DNA of 61,601 bases from Dendronalium phyllosphericum CENA369 (GTDB taxonomy: Bacteria; Cyanobacteriota; Cyanobacteriia; Cyanobacteriales; Nostocaceae), in the NCBI RefSeq assembly GCF_016056275.1, contig NZ_JAECZA010000280.1, forward strand, positions 1 through 61,601, read 5' to 3'. A program made the position numbers and the translations under genes. The notes beneath the pieces were generated by a model. The model saw nothing but the letters and a program-made list of their open reading frames with translations, did not search any database and was not told where the DNA came from. Each line of letters starts with the position of its first letter. Within the stretch, counting starts at the first letter, position 1. Below are positions 44,677 to 53,517 of this stretch, piece by piece.

Positions 44677-46344
44677 TCATCGAGAATCCTGCTTTTTTCG
44701 TTTTCGTTCTTTTTTCTCTTTTAGCAGTTGTTTCACCTTAGCTTTAATCTCTACATGTCGTCCTACCCCTTCATAAGCGTAGCGATTGTATTGATTGCGT
44801 GAAATCAATTCTTCTAAATAACTCACTCGTTCTCTACCGCCTGGGTGAGAAGATAACCAAGTGGGAGGAGTATTTTTTTGTTGTTTTTCTAGTGTCACCA
44901 TCAAGTTAAGTAAACCGTCAGCCGCGTAGCCAGTGGCAACAATCAAACGCGTGCCAAGAGTATCAGCTTGACGTTCCATCTCGCGGCTGTAACTCAGTGC
45001 AAAAAGTTGACCGACAGTACCGCCAAAAGGAAGATATTGGGTGACGTTAGAGACAAGATTGCCTTCGGTAATTAATTGAAAGCCATGAGATAAAACTACG
45101 TGGGATAATTCGTGACCGATTAATCCGGCTAATTCTGCTTCTGAGTTGGTTTTAGCGATCGCACCTGCATTAATAAAGACTTTCCCCCCAGGCAAAGCAA
45201 AAGCATTCAGGTCTTCTTGAGAGATAACAAAAAATTCATATTTAAATTCATTGCGTCCTGCGACTTTGGCTACTTTCTGTCCGATTTCATTGACGTATGC
45301 CAAAACAGTTTCGTCTTTAATTAAAGGCAACTGTTTTTTTGCTTGCTTTGCTACCGACTCACCGATAGATTCTTCACCTCGTAGTAGCATAATCGTGGAG
45401 TCAAGAGCCGAAAACGGGCCGAGCAGACTGCCAGTGACAGCGTAACCTAAAGTACCCGTGATAATATTGGCGATCGCATTGCCTCTAATTTCTCTTCTGA
45501 TATGAGATTTGTAGCGTTTGAGATTTTCTTGGGCTAAATTCGTAAATTCAGGTGCTTGTGGATCTTTCGGGTTGAGAATGGCAAATTGACGCGCCGCCAA
45601 AGATGCTTCCATCCATTTTTTTTCGTTGGCAAGAGCTGTAATTCTCGCTTTGGTCAATTCTGGTTGGTCGGGATAGAGTGAAGATGCTCGTTCTAATACA
45701 TCTAAAGCTTCTTTGGGGCGATCGTATTGTTTGAGGATTTCAGCGTAGCGAATATTACCAGGAATAAATTCTGGATACTGCTCAACTAATAGTTTCAGTG
45801 GTACTAAAGTTCTAGTTTGCAACTTACTGGCTATGCCTGCCTCTGCTTCTCGCCAGTAAACTTTAGCTGCTGGGGATAATTGTGCTGGGTCAAGTATCGC
45901 TGGTTTGCGTTCTGGAGGTGGAATTATTTTGGTAAACGGTCGTTTGATTTCACGATATAGTTTTTCTGCTTCTGGTATTTGTCCTGCTAGATACAACCTA
46001 TCCGCTTCAATGAATTTTAGCTGACGGGCAATTTCTTCTGGCGTGGGTGCGGGTTCCTCTGCGGATGGCTTGTTGCGATCGCTACTTTCTGGGGTGGGTG
46101 TGGGTTGTGTCTCTGGAGGCTTTGGCTGTGTTGCTTCTGGGGTTGCTGGACGTTGCGGCGTATCCTCTAGCTGTTGGTTAGGCGTTTCTTTTTTAGGTGT
46201 AGTTGTAGTTTCAGTAGTACTAGAAGGAGCAGGTGCTTGTGCTGGAACGGGCGCTGGTTGCGTCAAGATAATTAAAATCGTCGTACCAATTGACAGCAAT
46301 ACCCAATTCAAAGCTAGCAGCAGAGACTTCCTAGTTCGTTTCAT
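44677..46344 (-). CDS. M48-family zinc metalloprotease with TPR-like region
   Basis: 555 residues. An N-terminal signal anchor (LLLALNWVLLSIGTTILIIL) precedes a Pro/Thr/Gln-rich linker (about 35-110). A helical TPR-like region follows (about 110-280: AEKLYREIKRP, YPEFIPGNIRYAEILKQYDR, EALDVLERASSLYPDQPELT). The protease domain lies at about 340-530. It carries HExxH in GLIGHELSHVVLSHG near residue 412, ALSYSREMERQADTLGTRLI with the third zinc ligand Glu, and STHP-like LSSHPGGRERV. The order differs from BepA, where TPRs follow the protease. Location is probably periplasmic, with a role in envelope protein quality control inferred from the family. Confidence 0.87.
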   Translation of the reverse strand: MKRTRKSLLLALNWVLLSIGTTILIILTQPAPVPAQAPAPSSTTETTTTPKKETPNQQLEDTPQRPATPEATQPKPPETQPTPTPESSDRNKPSAEEPAPTPEEIARQLKFIEADRLYLAGQIPEAEKLYREIKRPFTKIIPPPERKPAILDPAQLSPAAKVYWREAEAGIASKLQTRTLVPLKLLVEQYPEFIPGNIRYAEILKQYDRPKEALDVLERASSLYPDQPELTKARITALANEKKWMEASLAARQFAILNPKDPQAPEFTNLAQENLKRYKSHIRREIRGNAIANIITGTLGYAVTGSLLGPFSALDSTIMLLRGEESIGESVAKQAKKQLPLIKDETVLAYVNEIGQKVAKVAGRNEFKYEFFVISQEDLNAFALPGGKVFINAGAIAKTNSEAELAGLIGHELSHVVLSHGFQLITEGNLVSNVTQYLPFGGTVGQLFALSYSREMERQADTLGTRLIVATGYAADGLLNLMVTLEKQQKNTPPTWLSSHPGGRERVSYLEELISRNQYNRYAYEGVGRHVEIKAKVKQLLKEKKERKRKKQDSR

Positions 46345-46550
46345 GCTGAGTACCTATGCAAAAGGCTCTTCTTTCTAAATGTATGAGCGATCGGCCTCAT
46401 CCGCCTAGTACTTAAGCAATCCCAGATTACAGCGTCATCATAATTCGTAATTCGTAATTAAGAAATTCAGATATGGTTTGGGGTTTCGGGGTTTAAATGT
46501 GTTGCCGGATTTTAGAGAATTGGTATAAATACGCCAATAAGAGAGAAAAA

Positions 46551-46636
46551 TATAGCCGTATTCACACCCTTTCGGATAATTGTGATTGCTCAAAGGCTTA
46601 GAGAAACTGGGTTTTTACTCAGCACTCAGCACTTTG
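46551..46636. repeat. Dispersed 74-bp repeat (copy B) with ACTCAGC tail
   Basis: TATAGCCGTATTCACACCCT...GGGTTTTTACTCAGCA matches copy A at 24841 at about 65 of 74 positions. Like copy A it is followed by ACTCAGC heptamers ending in ACTTTGC. Confidence 0.75.
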
Positions 46637-46660
46637 CCAAACCTCCAAATTAAAATAAAC

Positions 46661-46697
46661 AAAAAGATTCCCGACTTCTCGAAAAAGCCGGGAATCT
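46661..46697 (-). terminator. Rho-independent terminator of the fbp-tal-zwf-opcA cluster
   Basis: On the minus strand AGATTCCCGGCTT pairs with AAGTCGGGAATCT (one G-T pair) across a seven-base loop, then TTTTTGTTTATTTT. It lies 37 bp past the opcA stop codon. Confidence 0.9.
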
Positions 46698-46733
46698 GAG
46701 TCTTGTGCTTTTTACAAATCAAATAGGATCGAT

Positions 46734-48107
46734 CTAATTCATTCCTAATTTTAATATTTGCGCTATGACTGCTAGACTCTCTTCAAAAAGTGACTCGCGG
46801 CCCCAACGTTGCACCTGCTGACTCAGCAATGCTTCCGCCTTCTGTTCGGAAAGCGAACTTACTTGTTGAAACAGACCTGCGGCTTGTGCTCCACCATGAG
46901 TTTCCATCCGCATACAACCGCCAGTTTCCGAACAGATTACCGTACCACAATCTGCCTGCGGATTTGTGGAACTTAAACGCAAGGCAGTTAAGTCGCCCAT
47001 AACTTCACCCACATCAGCTACGGGAACTCCTGCTAACTCGGCTTCTACTTGCCGCTGGTCTTGGGCAACGAAGTTAATACGAGTGATATCATAATCTCCG
47101 CTATCTTTTTGATAGGAAACTGGCAGCCATTCTAATCGACTCGCCAGCCAACCCAAAAACAGTAATGCTTGTGCGGGGTTGCCTTTTTCGTAATCAATAG
47201 TTACTCTATCAATTTCTTTAAGGGCAGCGCGACGGCGGGGTGGGTCATATGCTTCAGCTGTCAACTCTTGCCATGCTGACAGCCTACGCCAGTTCAGGTC
47301 AGCCAAAGGTACACTACTTTCTATTAACTCTTGGAGGCTGAGTAAATCAGTTTCTGGCTTGTTAAAGTTGCAAGAATCAACAATAACGTTATTGCAAATT
47401 GCTGCCAGTCGCTTGAATAGGGAGTTGTTGGGGTCTGGTGTTGCCTTCCACCAAAGAAACTTCGGTAGTCCACCAATCAACAATGCTGGAATCATCCCTC
47501 CTACTCGTTCTAAAGCAGCAGCAGTGCCACTGAGAGTTATGTATTCGCAGCAGATGAGTGTACTGGAAGATTGTTTTTGGATAGGGCAATAAGCAGAAAC
47601 TTGAGCCTTCACCCCTTCATCTTCACCAGCTATGGGGCACAGGGCAATGATGCGGCAGGGGTTACGCAGGGCGATTTCATCGGCAATTCTAGGGCTTGCA
47701 ACATTCAAGGAGTAGGAATTACCAGAACCGTTGTCTCCCGCAGCGCCGTTTCCTTGACGTTTGGCGAATTCTTCGCGCAATGCTGCAAGGGTTTCGGGCG
47801 TTGCCGTTCCTGTTTCCGGCAGTCCATATTTTTTTTGTGCTTGCCGCAACGCTACATTCATCTGAGGCCCTAAAATTCCATCAATTGGGCCGTTGTAAAA
47901 TCCCAAAGCAGCTAATAGATATTGGGTTTCTTCTGGTTCGTAAACTACTAAAGTAAATGTCGTAGCTCTAGTAGCAGCAGGAAGCCCACCATCTTCGCCA
48001 GTAATGCCGTAACTTTGCCAAATTTGATTCAGTTCCCCTTCTATTTCTGTGAGCGAAATATCTTTGGGTGCCTGAAGGGAAAAAATTGTCGGAGCTTGGG
48101 GAGTCAT
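46734..48107 (-). CDS. opcA: Glucose-6-phosphate dehydrogenase assembly protein OpcA
   Basis: 457 residues. OpcA activates glucose-6-phosphate dehydrogenase by favouring its active oligomer, supplying NADPH in the dark and in heterocysts. The C-terminal two thirds carry the OpcA pattern (IADEIALRNPCRIIALCPIA; CCEYITLSG; PALLIGGLPKFLWWKATPDP; LFLGWLASRLEWLPV; GGCMRMETHGGAQ). Residues of about 57-117 form a peptidoglycan-binding-1-like helical repeat (QYLLAALGFYNGPIDGILGP; KYGLPETGTATPETLAALRE), placed between the first strand (TTFTLVVYE) and the rest of the OpcA fold. It is the last gene of the cluster, 142 bp after zwf, and a strong terminator follows. Confidence 0.93.
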   Translation of the reverse strand: MTPQAPTIFSLQAPKDISLTEIEGELNQIWQSYGITGEDGGLPAATRATTFTLVVYEPEETQYLLAALGFYNGPIDGILGPQMNVALRQAQKKYGLPETGTATPETLAALREEFAKRQGNGAAGDNGSGNSYSLNVASPRIADEIALRNPCRIIALCPIAGEDEGVKAQVSAYCPIQKQSSSTLICCEYITLSGTAAALERVGGMIPALLIGGLPKFLWWKATPDPNNSLFKRLAAICNNVIVDSCNFNKPETDLLSLQELIESSVPLADLNWRRLSAWQELTAEAYDPPRRRAALKEIDRVTIDYEKGNPAQALLFLGWLASRLEWLPVSYQKDSGDYDITRINFVAQDQRQVEAELAGVPVADVGEVMGDLTALRLSSTNPQADCGTVICSETGGCMRMETHGGAQAAGLFQQVSSLSEQKAEALLSQQVQRWGRESLFEESLAVIAQILKLGMN

Positions 48108-48249
48108 AGTAGTTGTCAGTTGTCAGTTGTTAGTGGTCAGTTGTCAGTGGTAGAGACGCGATAAATCGCGTCTGTACAATAATCAATTGTCAGTTGTCAG
48201 TTGTTTATTTTTTACTAGCAACAACTGACCACTGACTAATGACTGTTTT
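48108..48249. repeat. TGTCAGT heptamers and palindrome in the zwf-opcA spacer
   Basis: AGTTGTCAGTTGTCAGTTGTTAGTGGTCAG heptamers, one GACGCGATAAATCGCGTC palindrome (48151-48178), then TTGTCAGTTGTCAG facing ACAACTGACCACTGAC. The two arms can form a long hairpin inside the cluster transcript. Confidence 0.75.
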
Positions 48250-49779
48250 CTAAAGTCTGCGCCAGCGCCGGCCATCCTGGTTAATCAAAAATTCTGCTTC
48301 TGTTGGTTCCCATGTACCAGCTTCATATTGGGGGATGGTGGTTGGGTCTGTGGGTGCGTCCCAAACGGAAAGGGCTGGAGTTACTATCTGCCAAGCTGCT
48401 TCTACTTCGTCCGCCCGTGTGAATAATGTTTGATCGCCCATCATACAATCAAGGAATAGGCGATCGTAGGCATCGGAAGTTGCTTCGATCCCAAAAGAAC
48501 CGTAACTAAAGTCCATGTCTACAGAGCGGGTGCGGAATTCTGCTCCTGGCATTTTGACATCAAAACGCAGAGAAATTCCTTCATTCGGCTGAATCCGCAT
48601 AGCCAAAACGTTGGCATTTCTTTGTTGAGCGGCGGATTGAAACATGTGAGAAGGAACGTCGCGGAAGTGAATGGAAATTTCGCTGACTTTTTTCGGCATC
48701 CGCTTGCCTGTACGCAAATAGAAAGGAACGCCCTGCCAACGCCAATTGTCAACGACAAACTTCATGGCTACATAGGTAGGTGTTGTGGAATTGGGGTTAA
48801 CTCCTGGTTCTTCTCGATATCCTGGTGCGGATTGTCCTTTCATCCAGCCTGCGCTATACTGACCGCGCACGGCTGAACGCGATAAATTGTGAACGTCGGC
48901 TAAACGGGTAGCTTGGAGTGCTTTGACTTTTTCCGTGCGGATGCTGTCAGCATCCATTGAGTTTGGAGCCTCCATCGCTGTCAGGCAGTAAAGTTGCATG
49001 AGGTGGTTTTGCAACATATCCCGCAATGCACCAGCGCTTTCATAGTAACCAGCCCGATCTTCTACACCTACCGTTTCTGCCACGGTAATTTGCACGTGGT
49101 CAACAAATTGACGATTCCACAATGGCTCAAAAATCGCATTAGCAAAGCGAAACACCAGCAAATTCTGAACCGTTTCTTTACCTAAGTAGTGGTCAATGCG
49201 GTAGACTTGGTTTTCTTTGCAGAATTTTTGTACAACTTGGTTAAGGCTCTGGGCAGAGGCCAAGTCCCGACCAAAGGGTTTTTCAATTACCAAACGATGT
49301 TTGTAGGGATCTTCTAGCATCCCCGCACTTCCTAGCTGCCTAATTGCTTCCGGAAAGAATGACGGAGCAACTGAGAGGTAAAACATTCGGTTTCCTCTCG
49401 TGCCCCGTTTTTCGTCTAATTCACTTAATAAGCTTTTCAGTTTTTGGTAGCTATCAGGGTTGTCTATGTCCCCAGGGCAATAGAACAGACCTTGGGAGAA
49501 GTCTTGCCAGAGTTCCCCCAAATCAACATCAGCATGAGCCTCTTCCATGCCCTTCTGCATTTGTTCGCGGAAGTAGTCATGACTCCACTCTCGTCGCGCT
49601 ACGCCGACAATGGTAGTTTCTGGTGGGATGCGCCGTTCTCGCCGCAATTTATATAGTGCCGGTACTAGTTTGCGCCAGGTAAGGTCACCAGAAGCGCCAA
49701 ATATGACTATAATCTGAGGTTCGGGCATCCCTTGCTGTTGTAGACCAACGCGCAAAGGATTTTCTAGCAGACTAACCAT
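48250..49779 (-). CDS. zwf: Glucose-6-phosphate 1-dehydrogenase
   Basis: 509 residues. It oxidises glucose-6-phosphate with NADP+ to 6-phosphogluconolactone, the entry step of the oxidative pentose phosphate pathway. Seen: the Rossmann motif [39 protein letters not shown], the substrate and catalytic site [20 protein letters not shown], and the C-terminal [19 protein letters not shown] and [20 protein letters not shown]. Length is normal. It lies third in fbp-tal-zwf-opcA; the product is activated by OpcA, encoded next. In cyanobacteria thioredoxin and OpcA control this enzyme, but no redox cysteine pair is singled out here. Confidence 0.97.
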   Translation of the reverse strand: MVSLLENPLRVGLQQQGMPEPQIIVIFGASGDLTWRKLVPALYKLRRERRIPPETTIVGVARREWSHDYFREQMQKGMEEAHADVDLGELWQDFSQGLFYCPGDIDNPDSYQKLKSLLSELDEKRGTRGNRMFYLSVAPSFFPEAIRQLGSAGMLEDPYKHRLVIEKPFGRDLASAQSLNQVVQKFCKENQVYRIDHYLGKETVQNLLVFRFANAIFEPLWNRQFVDHVQITVAETVGVEDRAGYYESAGALRDMLQNHLMQLYCLTAMEAPNSMDADSIRTEKVKALQATRLADVHNLSRSAVRGQYSAGWMKGQSAPGYREEPGVNPNSTTPTYVAMKFVVDNWRWQGVPFYLRTGKRMPKKVSEISIHFRDVPSHMFQSAAQQRNANVLAMRIQPNEGISLRFDVKMPGAEFRTRSVDMDFSYGSFGIEATSDAYDRLFLDCMMGDQTLFTRADEVEAAWQIVTPALSVWDAPTDPTTIPQYEAGTWEPTEAEFLINQDGRRWRRL

Positions 49780-49903
49780 AGAAGTTTTGGATTTTAGATT
49801 GGGTACTGGAGATTGGGGATTGAAAAGTCAAAAGTAAAAATTAAAAAGGCAAAAGAATCTTTTCTTTTAACTTTTGACTTTTAACTTTTGACTTCCTAAG
49901 TCC
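49780..49903. repeat. AAAAGTC inverted heptamers in the tal-zwf spacer
   Basis: AAAAGTCAAAAGTAAAAATT (near 49826) faces CTTTTAACTTTTGACTTTTAAC (near 49864), giving a long AT-rich hairpin. ACTGGAGATTGGGGATTG precedes it. The arm sequence recurs at 53841-53869. Confidence 0.65.
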
Positions 49904-51049
49904 CTATACTGGCGACAATAACTTGACTTTCTCTTCTAAAGAGTTCATCAAGGACTGGAAGGGCTGAACAAATTTGTCAATTCCTTCCACTAATAGTTCG
50001 TCCATTACAGCATCAATGTTTATGTTGATGTCGGGGTCTTTCAGGTTTTCAAGGAGGTGGTAAGCTTCTTTGACATCTGTTTCCACACGATTAGCGACAT
50101 CGCAGTGGTCAGCACAAGCTTTGATGGTTGCGGGTGGTAGGGTGTTAACGGTATCGTGGCCTATCAACTCATCGACATACATCACATCGCTATAGTCGGG
50201 GTCTTTGGTGCTGGTGCTGGCCCAAAGCAAGCGTTGTACTTTTGCTCCTTTTGCTGCTAAGGCTTGCCAGCGAGCGCTCTCAATAATTTTTTTGTATTCT
50301 TGATAAGCTATCTTGGCATTAGCGATCGCTACTTTTCCTTTAACAGCTCTAAGCTTTGCTTCCTGGGATATATCATCAACGCTTTTTTTCAACTTAGCAT
50401 CAATTTTGGCATCAATGTTGCTATCAATCCGGCTGAGGAAGAAGCTAGCTACTGAAGCAATTTTGCTGATGTCTTTACCTTCAGCTAAACGTTTTTCTAA
50501 GCCGCGAATATAAGCCCAAGCTGTGTTGATATAGCTTTGTACAGAAAATAGCAACGTAATATTAACATTAAGACCGTCGGCTATGACTTGTTCTACTGCT
50601 GGCAAACCAGATTCTGTGCCTGGAATTTTAATCATCAAATTTTCCCGCTCAATTTCTTGGAAATAGCGATGGGCTTCGTTGATTGTGGCTTGCGTATCGT
50701 GGGCGATGGTTGGTGGTACTTCGATACTCACATAACCATCTAGTCTATTCGAAGCCTCATATACAGGACGCAGGATATCACAGGCATAGCGGATATCTGC
50801 AAAAATCAGCGATTCGTAAATTTTGTAAGTTGGTAAACCCGCACGGATTCCGGCTTCTATGTCGGCATCATAAATTGCATTGCCTGCGATCGCTTTTTCA
50901 AAAATCGCCGGGTTGGAGGTAATCCCACTGATTCCTTGATTTTCTACTAGGTCTTTGAGTTCGCCTGATTGAATAATGTTACGGCTCAAATTATCCATCC
51001 AAATACTTTGACCGTATTGTTTAATTTCTAATAGATGATTGGTTGCCAT
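49904..51049 (-). CDS. tal: Transaldolase
   Basis: 381 residues. It transfers a dihydroxyacetone unit between sugar phosphates in the non-oxidative pentose phosphate pathway. Seen: SIWMDNLSRNIIQSGEL, GISGITSNPAIFEKAI, VSIEVPPTIAHDTQATINEA, and ENLMIKIPGTESGLPAVEQV containing the Schiff-base lysine, followed by NVNITLLFSVQSY. Length fits the longer transaldolase type found in cyanobacteria and actinobacteria. Second gene of the cluster, between fbp and zwf, with repeat-filled spacers on both sides. Confidence 0.95.
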   Translation of the reverse strand: MATNHLLEIKQYGQSIWMDNLSRNIIQSGELKDLVENQGISGITSNPAIFEKAIAGNAIYDADIEAGIRAGLPTYKIYESLIFADIRYACDILRPVYEASNRLDGYVSIEVPPTIAHDTQATINEAHRYFQEIERENLMIKIPGTESGLPAVEQVIADGLNVNITLLFSVQSYINTAWAYIRGLEKRLAEGKDISKIASVASFFLSRIDSNIDAKIDAKLKKSVDDISQEAKLRAVKGKVAIANAKIAYQEYKKIIESARWQALAAKGAKVQRLLWASTSTKDPDYSDVMYVDELIGHDTVNTLPPATIKACADHCDVANRVETDVKEAYHLLENLKDPDININIDAVMDELLVEGIDKFVQPFQSLMNSLEEKVKLLSPV

Positions 51050-51351
51050 AGCTATGTTATTTCACTCCTATTAAAGATGTTTCCAAGTGAAGTTGGCAAA
51101 ATCTATCAACATTTGATGGTGACTTTTGAATTTTGACGTTGCCAATCACTGATCGCATCGGCCGCCTGAGATAATCTCTAATATTTACTAAGCGCTATTC
51201 TGCATCTCCAATCCTAAGAAGTGCTGAGTGCTGAGTGCTGAGTGCTGAGTGAAGACGCGATTAATCGCGTCTGTACAAGAATTGGTGATTTTATCTTCCT
51301 CATCTCCCTCATCCCCGCGTCCCCGCGTCCCCGCGTCCTCTTCCTCCCTCC
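51050..51351. repeat. Repeat-filled fbp-tal spacer
   Basis: 302 bp. It contains AGTGCTG heptamers (about 51220-51250), one GACGCGATTAATCGCGTC palindrome (51253-51270), and CCCCGCGTCCCCGCGTCCCC followed by GTCCTCTTCC just before the fbp stop codon. The last is the same family as the sequence inserted in mutS. An internal promoter for tal cannot be excluded. Confidence 0.75.
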
Positions 51352-52401
51352 TCAATGACCATTTTGAATAAAAGACTCTACCTTTGCCACATCCTCTTTG
51401 CTACCAATAATTAGAGGCGTGCGTTGATGCAGTTTTTTCGGCACTACGTCTAAGATATCTACCAATCCTGTGGTAGCGCGACCGCCTGCTTGTTCGAGCA
51501 AAAAGGCTAAGGGAGCAGTTTCATAAAGCAAGCGCAATTTACCTTCTGGTTTTTGAATTGTGCCTGGATAAAGAAAAACACCACCTTGAACCAAAATTCT
51601 ATGGATATCGCTTACCATTGCGCCACTATAACGGGCAGTGTAGCCTTCTGTACGATGAACGTAGCGGATGTATTCTCGGTATGATTCTTCCCACTGCCAA
51701 AAATTACCTTCGTTAACGCTATAAACAGGGCCGTGATTGGGAATTTTGATGTTTTCTTCTGTAAGGATAAACTCTCCTAAACTGGGATCGAGAGTAAACG
51801 AATGAACTCCTTTACCTATAGTATAGACCAGCATAGTACTGGGACCATACAGTATGTATCCAGCAGCAATTTGCTTGCGTCCGTTGGTGAGTAGATCGGT
51901 TGCTTGACCATCACTATCGGTTCCTTCTTGTTGGCGAATGGCAAAGATGGAACCTAAACTGAGGTTGGTATCGGTATTGGATGAACCATCGATTGGGTCA
52001 TACAGCAGGGTATAGCGACCAATGGGGCAATTTTCGGGTATGTAGTAAGGTTTATCCATCTCTTCTGAAGCTAGGCGACAAACTAAGCCGCTTTGCTTAA
52101 AAACTGAGATAAATACATCATTGGCATAGACATCCATCTTTTTGACGGATTCTCCTTGCACATTGACTTCCCCAGTAAATCCGAGAACCCCTTCCATTAA
52201 ACCTGCACGGCTGAGGCGGCGAGCTATTAATTTGCCAGCAAGGGCGATCCGATTCATCAGCGCACTTAAGTCTTGTGCATCTGGCGAAAAACTTTGAAGC
52301 TGCTGTAGAACGTGACGAGTAATGGTTGTACAATCACGATCTAAGCCTTTATCTGCCGCTTCGTTAATAGACAACTCTAAAGATTCTGGCGCTTGAGCCA
52401 T
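51352..52401 (-). CDS. fbp: Fructose-1,6-bisphosphatase, class 1
   Basis: 349 residues. It removes the 1-phosphate of fructose-1,6-bisphosphate, for gluconeogenesis and regeneration of hexose phosphate feeding the oxidative pathway. The metal and substrate signature [20 protein letters not shown] is intact. Also present are [20 protein letters not shown], the class-specific [20 protein letters not shown], and [20 protein letters not shown]. This class I enzyme is distinct from the bifunctional FBPase/SBPase (class II) also found in cyanobacteria. It is the first gene of fbp-tal-zwf-opcA, an order known from heterocystous cyanobacteria. The promoter probably lies in 52402-52560. Confidence 0.96.
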   Translation of the reverse strand: MAQAPESLELSINEAADKGLDRDCTTITRHVLQQLQSFSPDAQDLSALMNRIALAGKLIARRLSRAGLMEGVLGFTGEVNVQGESVKKMDVYANDVFISVFKQSGLVCRLASEEMDKPYYIPENCPIGRYTLLYDPIDGSSNTDTNLSLGSIFAIRQQEGTDSDGQATDLLTNGRKQIAAGYILYGPSTMLVYTIGKGVHSFTLDPSLGEFILTEENIKIPNHGPVYSVNEGNFWQWEESYREYIRYVHRTEGYTARYSGAMVSDIHRILVQGGVFLYPGTIQKPEGKLRLLYETAPLAFLLEQAGGRATTGLVDILDVVPKKLHQRTPLIIGSKEDVAKVESFIQNGH

Positions 52402-52565
52402 TTTTGTGTTCTCCCTAGCGACTAGCCGTTAGTTGGGTTAGTAAAGTTGTGTGTCGCAACTCATGGTTGCTGCCTCTATCTTAGAAAGTTAAGTCTCTAA
52501 CTTAGATGTGATTTTAGATAAACTAAAGAAATGCAGGTGTTAGGGAACTCCAAAAAATAAGTTTT

Positions 52566-52815
52566 TCCGCTTAAAGTTGTTGACTGTCAACACTCAACAA
52601 AAGCCAATTGCCTGCGGTGAATCAGTGCTGCAAAGAGAAGCGCCATACGGGGGTTCCCTCCGGAGCCACTGCGGTGAGACACTCCGTTGCGGGGGTTCCC
52701 CCATGAGCGATTGCCGAAAGGGTCTCCCGACTTGAGCGGACTGGCATCAAGTGGCGGGAGACGCTAAGAGCGAACGAGCGTCAGGGAGGTTCTCTCCGCC
52801 CTTGCAAACTGGCGT
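52566..52815. repeat. GC-rich repeat mosaic
   Basis: Contains GGGGGTTCCCTCCGGAGCCACTGCGG, GGGGGTTCCCCC, GGGTCTCCCGACTTGAGCGG and GGCGGGAGACGCTAAGAGCG. The same phrases occur inside the MITE-like copy at 1682 (GGGTCTCCCGACTTGAGGGG) and near 24930. GTTGACTGTCAAC at 52578 and CAACCGTCAAC at 52818 sit near the ends and may be residual boundaries. Confidence 0.55.
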
Positions 52816-52947
52816 TCAACCGTCAACAAGAACAATAAAATATTTTTTTACTTGCAAGTCCCTTATATTGTCGATTTCCAGTTTGGAAACGTGCAACAGT
52901 TTACCATTGAGTGCGATCGCATCGTTGCCAAAATGTAGAGTAGACAT
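52816..52947 (-). CDS. Candidate 43-residue protein, possibly truncated by a repeat
   Basis: ATG at 52947; the product begins MSTLHFGNDAIALNGKLLHV, continues KLEIDNIRDLQVKKYFIV, and stops at 52816 where the GC-rich repeat mosaic begins. The residue pattern looks protein-like, but there is no strong ribosome binding site and I do not recognise it. It contains a HIP1-type GCGATCGC. It could be the N-terminal remnant of a longer gene cut by the repeat. Confidence 0.3.
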   Translation of the reverse strand: MSTLHFGNDAIALNGKLLHVSKLEIDNIRDLQVKKYFIVLVDG

Positions 52948-53229
52948 CTTCAATACAATATAAGGTTTTGAGTAAATATACTTGTATTGTTAATTAATCT
53001 CAATGCAGCTAATACGTATTAGTACCGCTATGCCTAATTCGTAATTCTAAGAATGCAAGCGTTTCAAGTATAGGATATGAAAGAAGGCGACTGAATAGAC
53101 AAAAAACCGACTAGTTGCGAATAGTAGGCGATCGCAACTAATCAGCAGCCTGATATCAATTCGTAATTAAAAAAGTCGGATATCTTGCATAACTAGACGA
53201 CTATCTGCTATACTAGAAATCCGCATTAT

Positions 53230-53517
53230 TTAATAATCTTGTTTTTTTGTCCAATTACCTCGTTGGTCATTATCCTCTCGCGGTTTAGCTTTATTAACTC
53301 TGAGCTGACGACCCATCCATTCTGCCCCATCTAATTCAGTAATAGCGGCATCTTCTTGGGCATCTTCATTCATCTCGACAAAAGCAAAGCCACGCATACG
53401 CCCTGTTTCGCGGTCAGTAGGTAGTACAACTCTTTTGACTTCGCCGTAATCTGCAAATACGGCTTTTAAGTCGGCTTCGGTAGCGCGGTAGGAGAGGTTT
53501 CCAACGTAAATAGTCAT
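53230..53517 (-). CDS. RNA-binding protein, single RRM (cyanobacterial Rbp type)
   Basis: 95 residues from ATG 53517 (MTIYVGNLSYRATEADLKAV). The frame is open to 53541, but RRM proteins of this group start here. RNP2 (IYVGNL) and RNP1 (RGFAFVEM) are intact, spaced as in the plant-like RRM proteins of cyanobacteria. The C-terminal tail (KAKPREDNDQRGNWTKKQDY) is short and charged rather than glycine-rich. Some family members are induced by cold and bind RNA. The roughly 380-bp untranslated-looking region upstream, to the next gene, could be a long leader. Cytoplasmic. Confidence 0.93.
   Translation of the reverse strand: MTIYVGNLSYRATEADLKAVFADYGEVKRVVLPTDRETGRMRGFAFVEMNEDAQEDAAITELDGAEWMGRQLRVNKAKPREDNDQRGNWTKKQDY

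Larger units (their letters stand above)
46345..46733. other. Spacer with repeat and opcA terminator
   Basis: 389 bp upstream of the M48 gene and downstream of opcA. It holds the dispersed repeat at 46551-46636 and the terminator at 46661-46697. AATTCGTAATTCGTAATTAAG near 46443 is a short tandem repeat. No gene was seen. Confidence 0.5.
52402..53229. other. Long spacer: fbp upstream region, GC-rich repeat, candidate small ORF
   Basis: 828 bp. 52402-52560 is AT-rich and likely regulatory for fbp. 52566-52815 is a GC-rich repeat mosaic. 52816-52947 is a candidate small minus-strand ORF. 52948-53229 is AT-rich with scattered AATTCGTAATT motifs and no recognisable gene. Confidence 0.5.

Noticed and set aside
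52751-52963. 70-codon plus frame in the fbp upstream spacer
   Set aside because: It starts in a GC-rich repeat and runs antisense to the more protein-like small minus-strand ORF.
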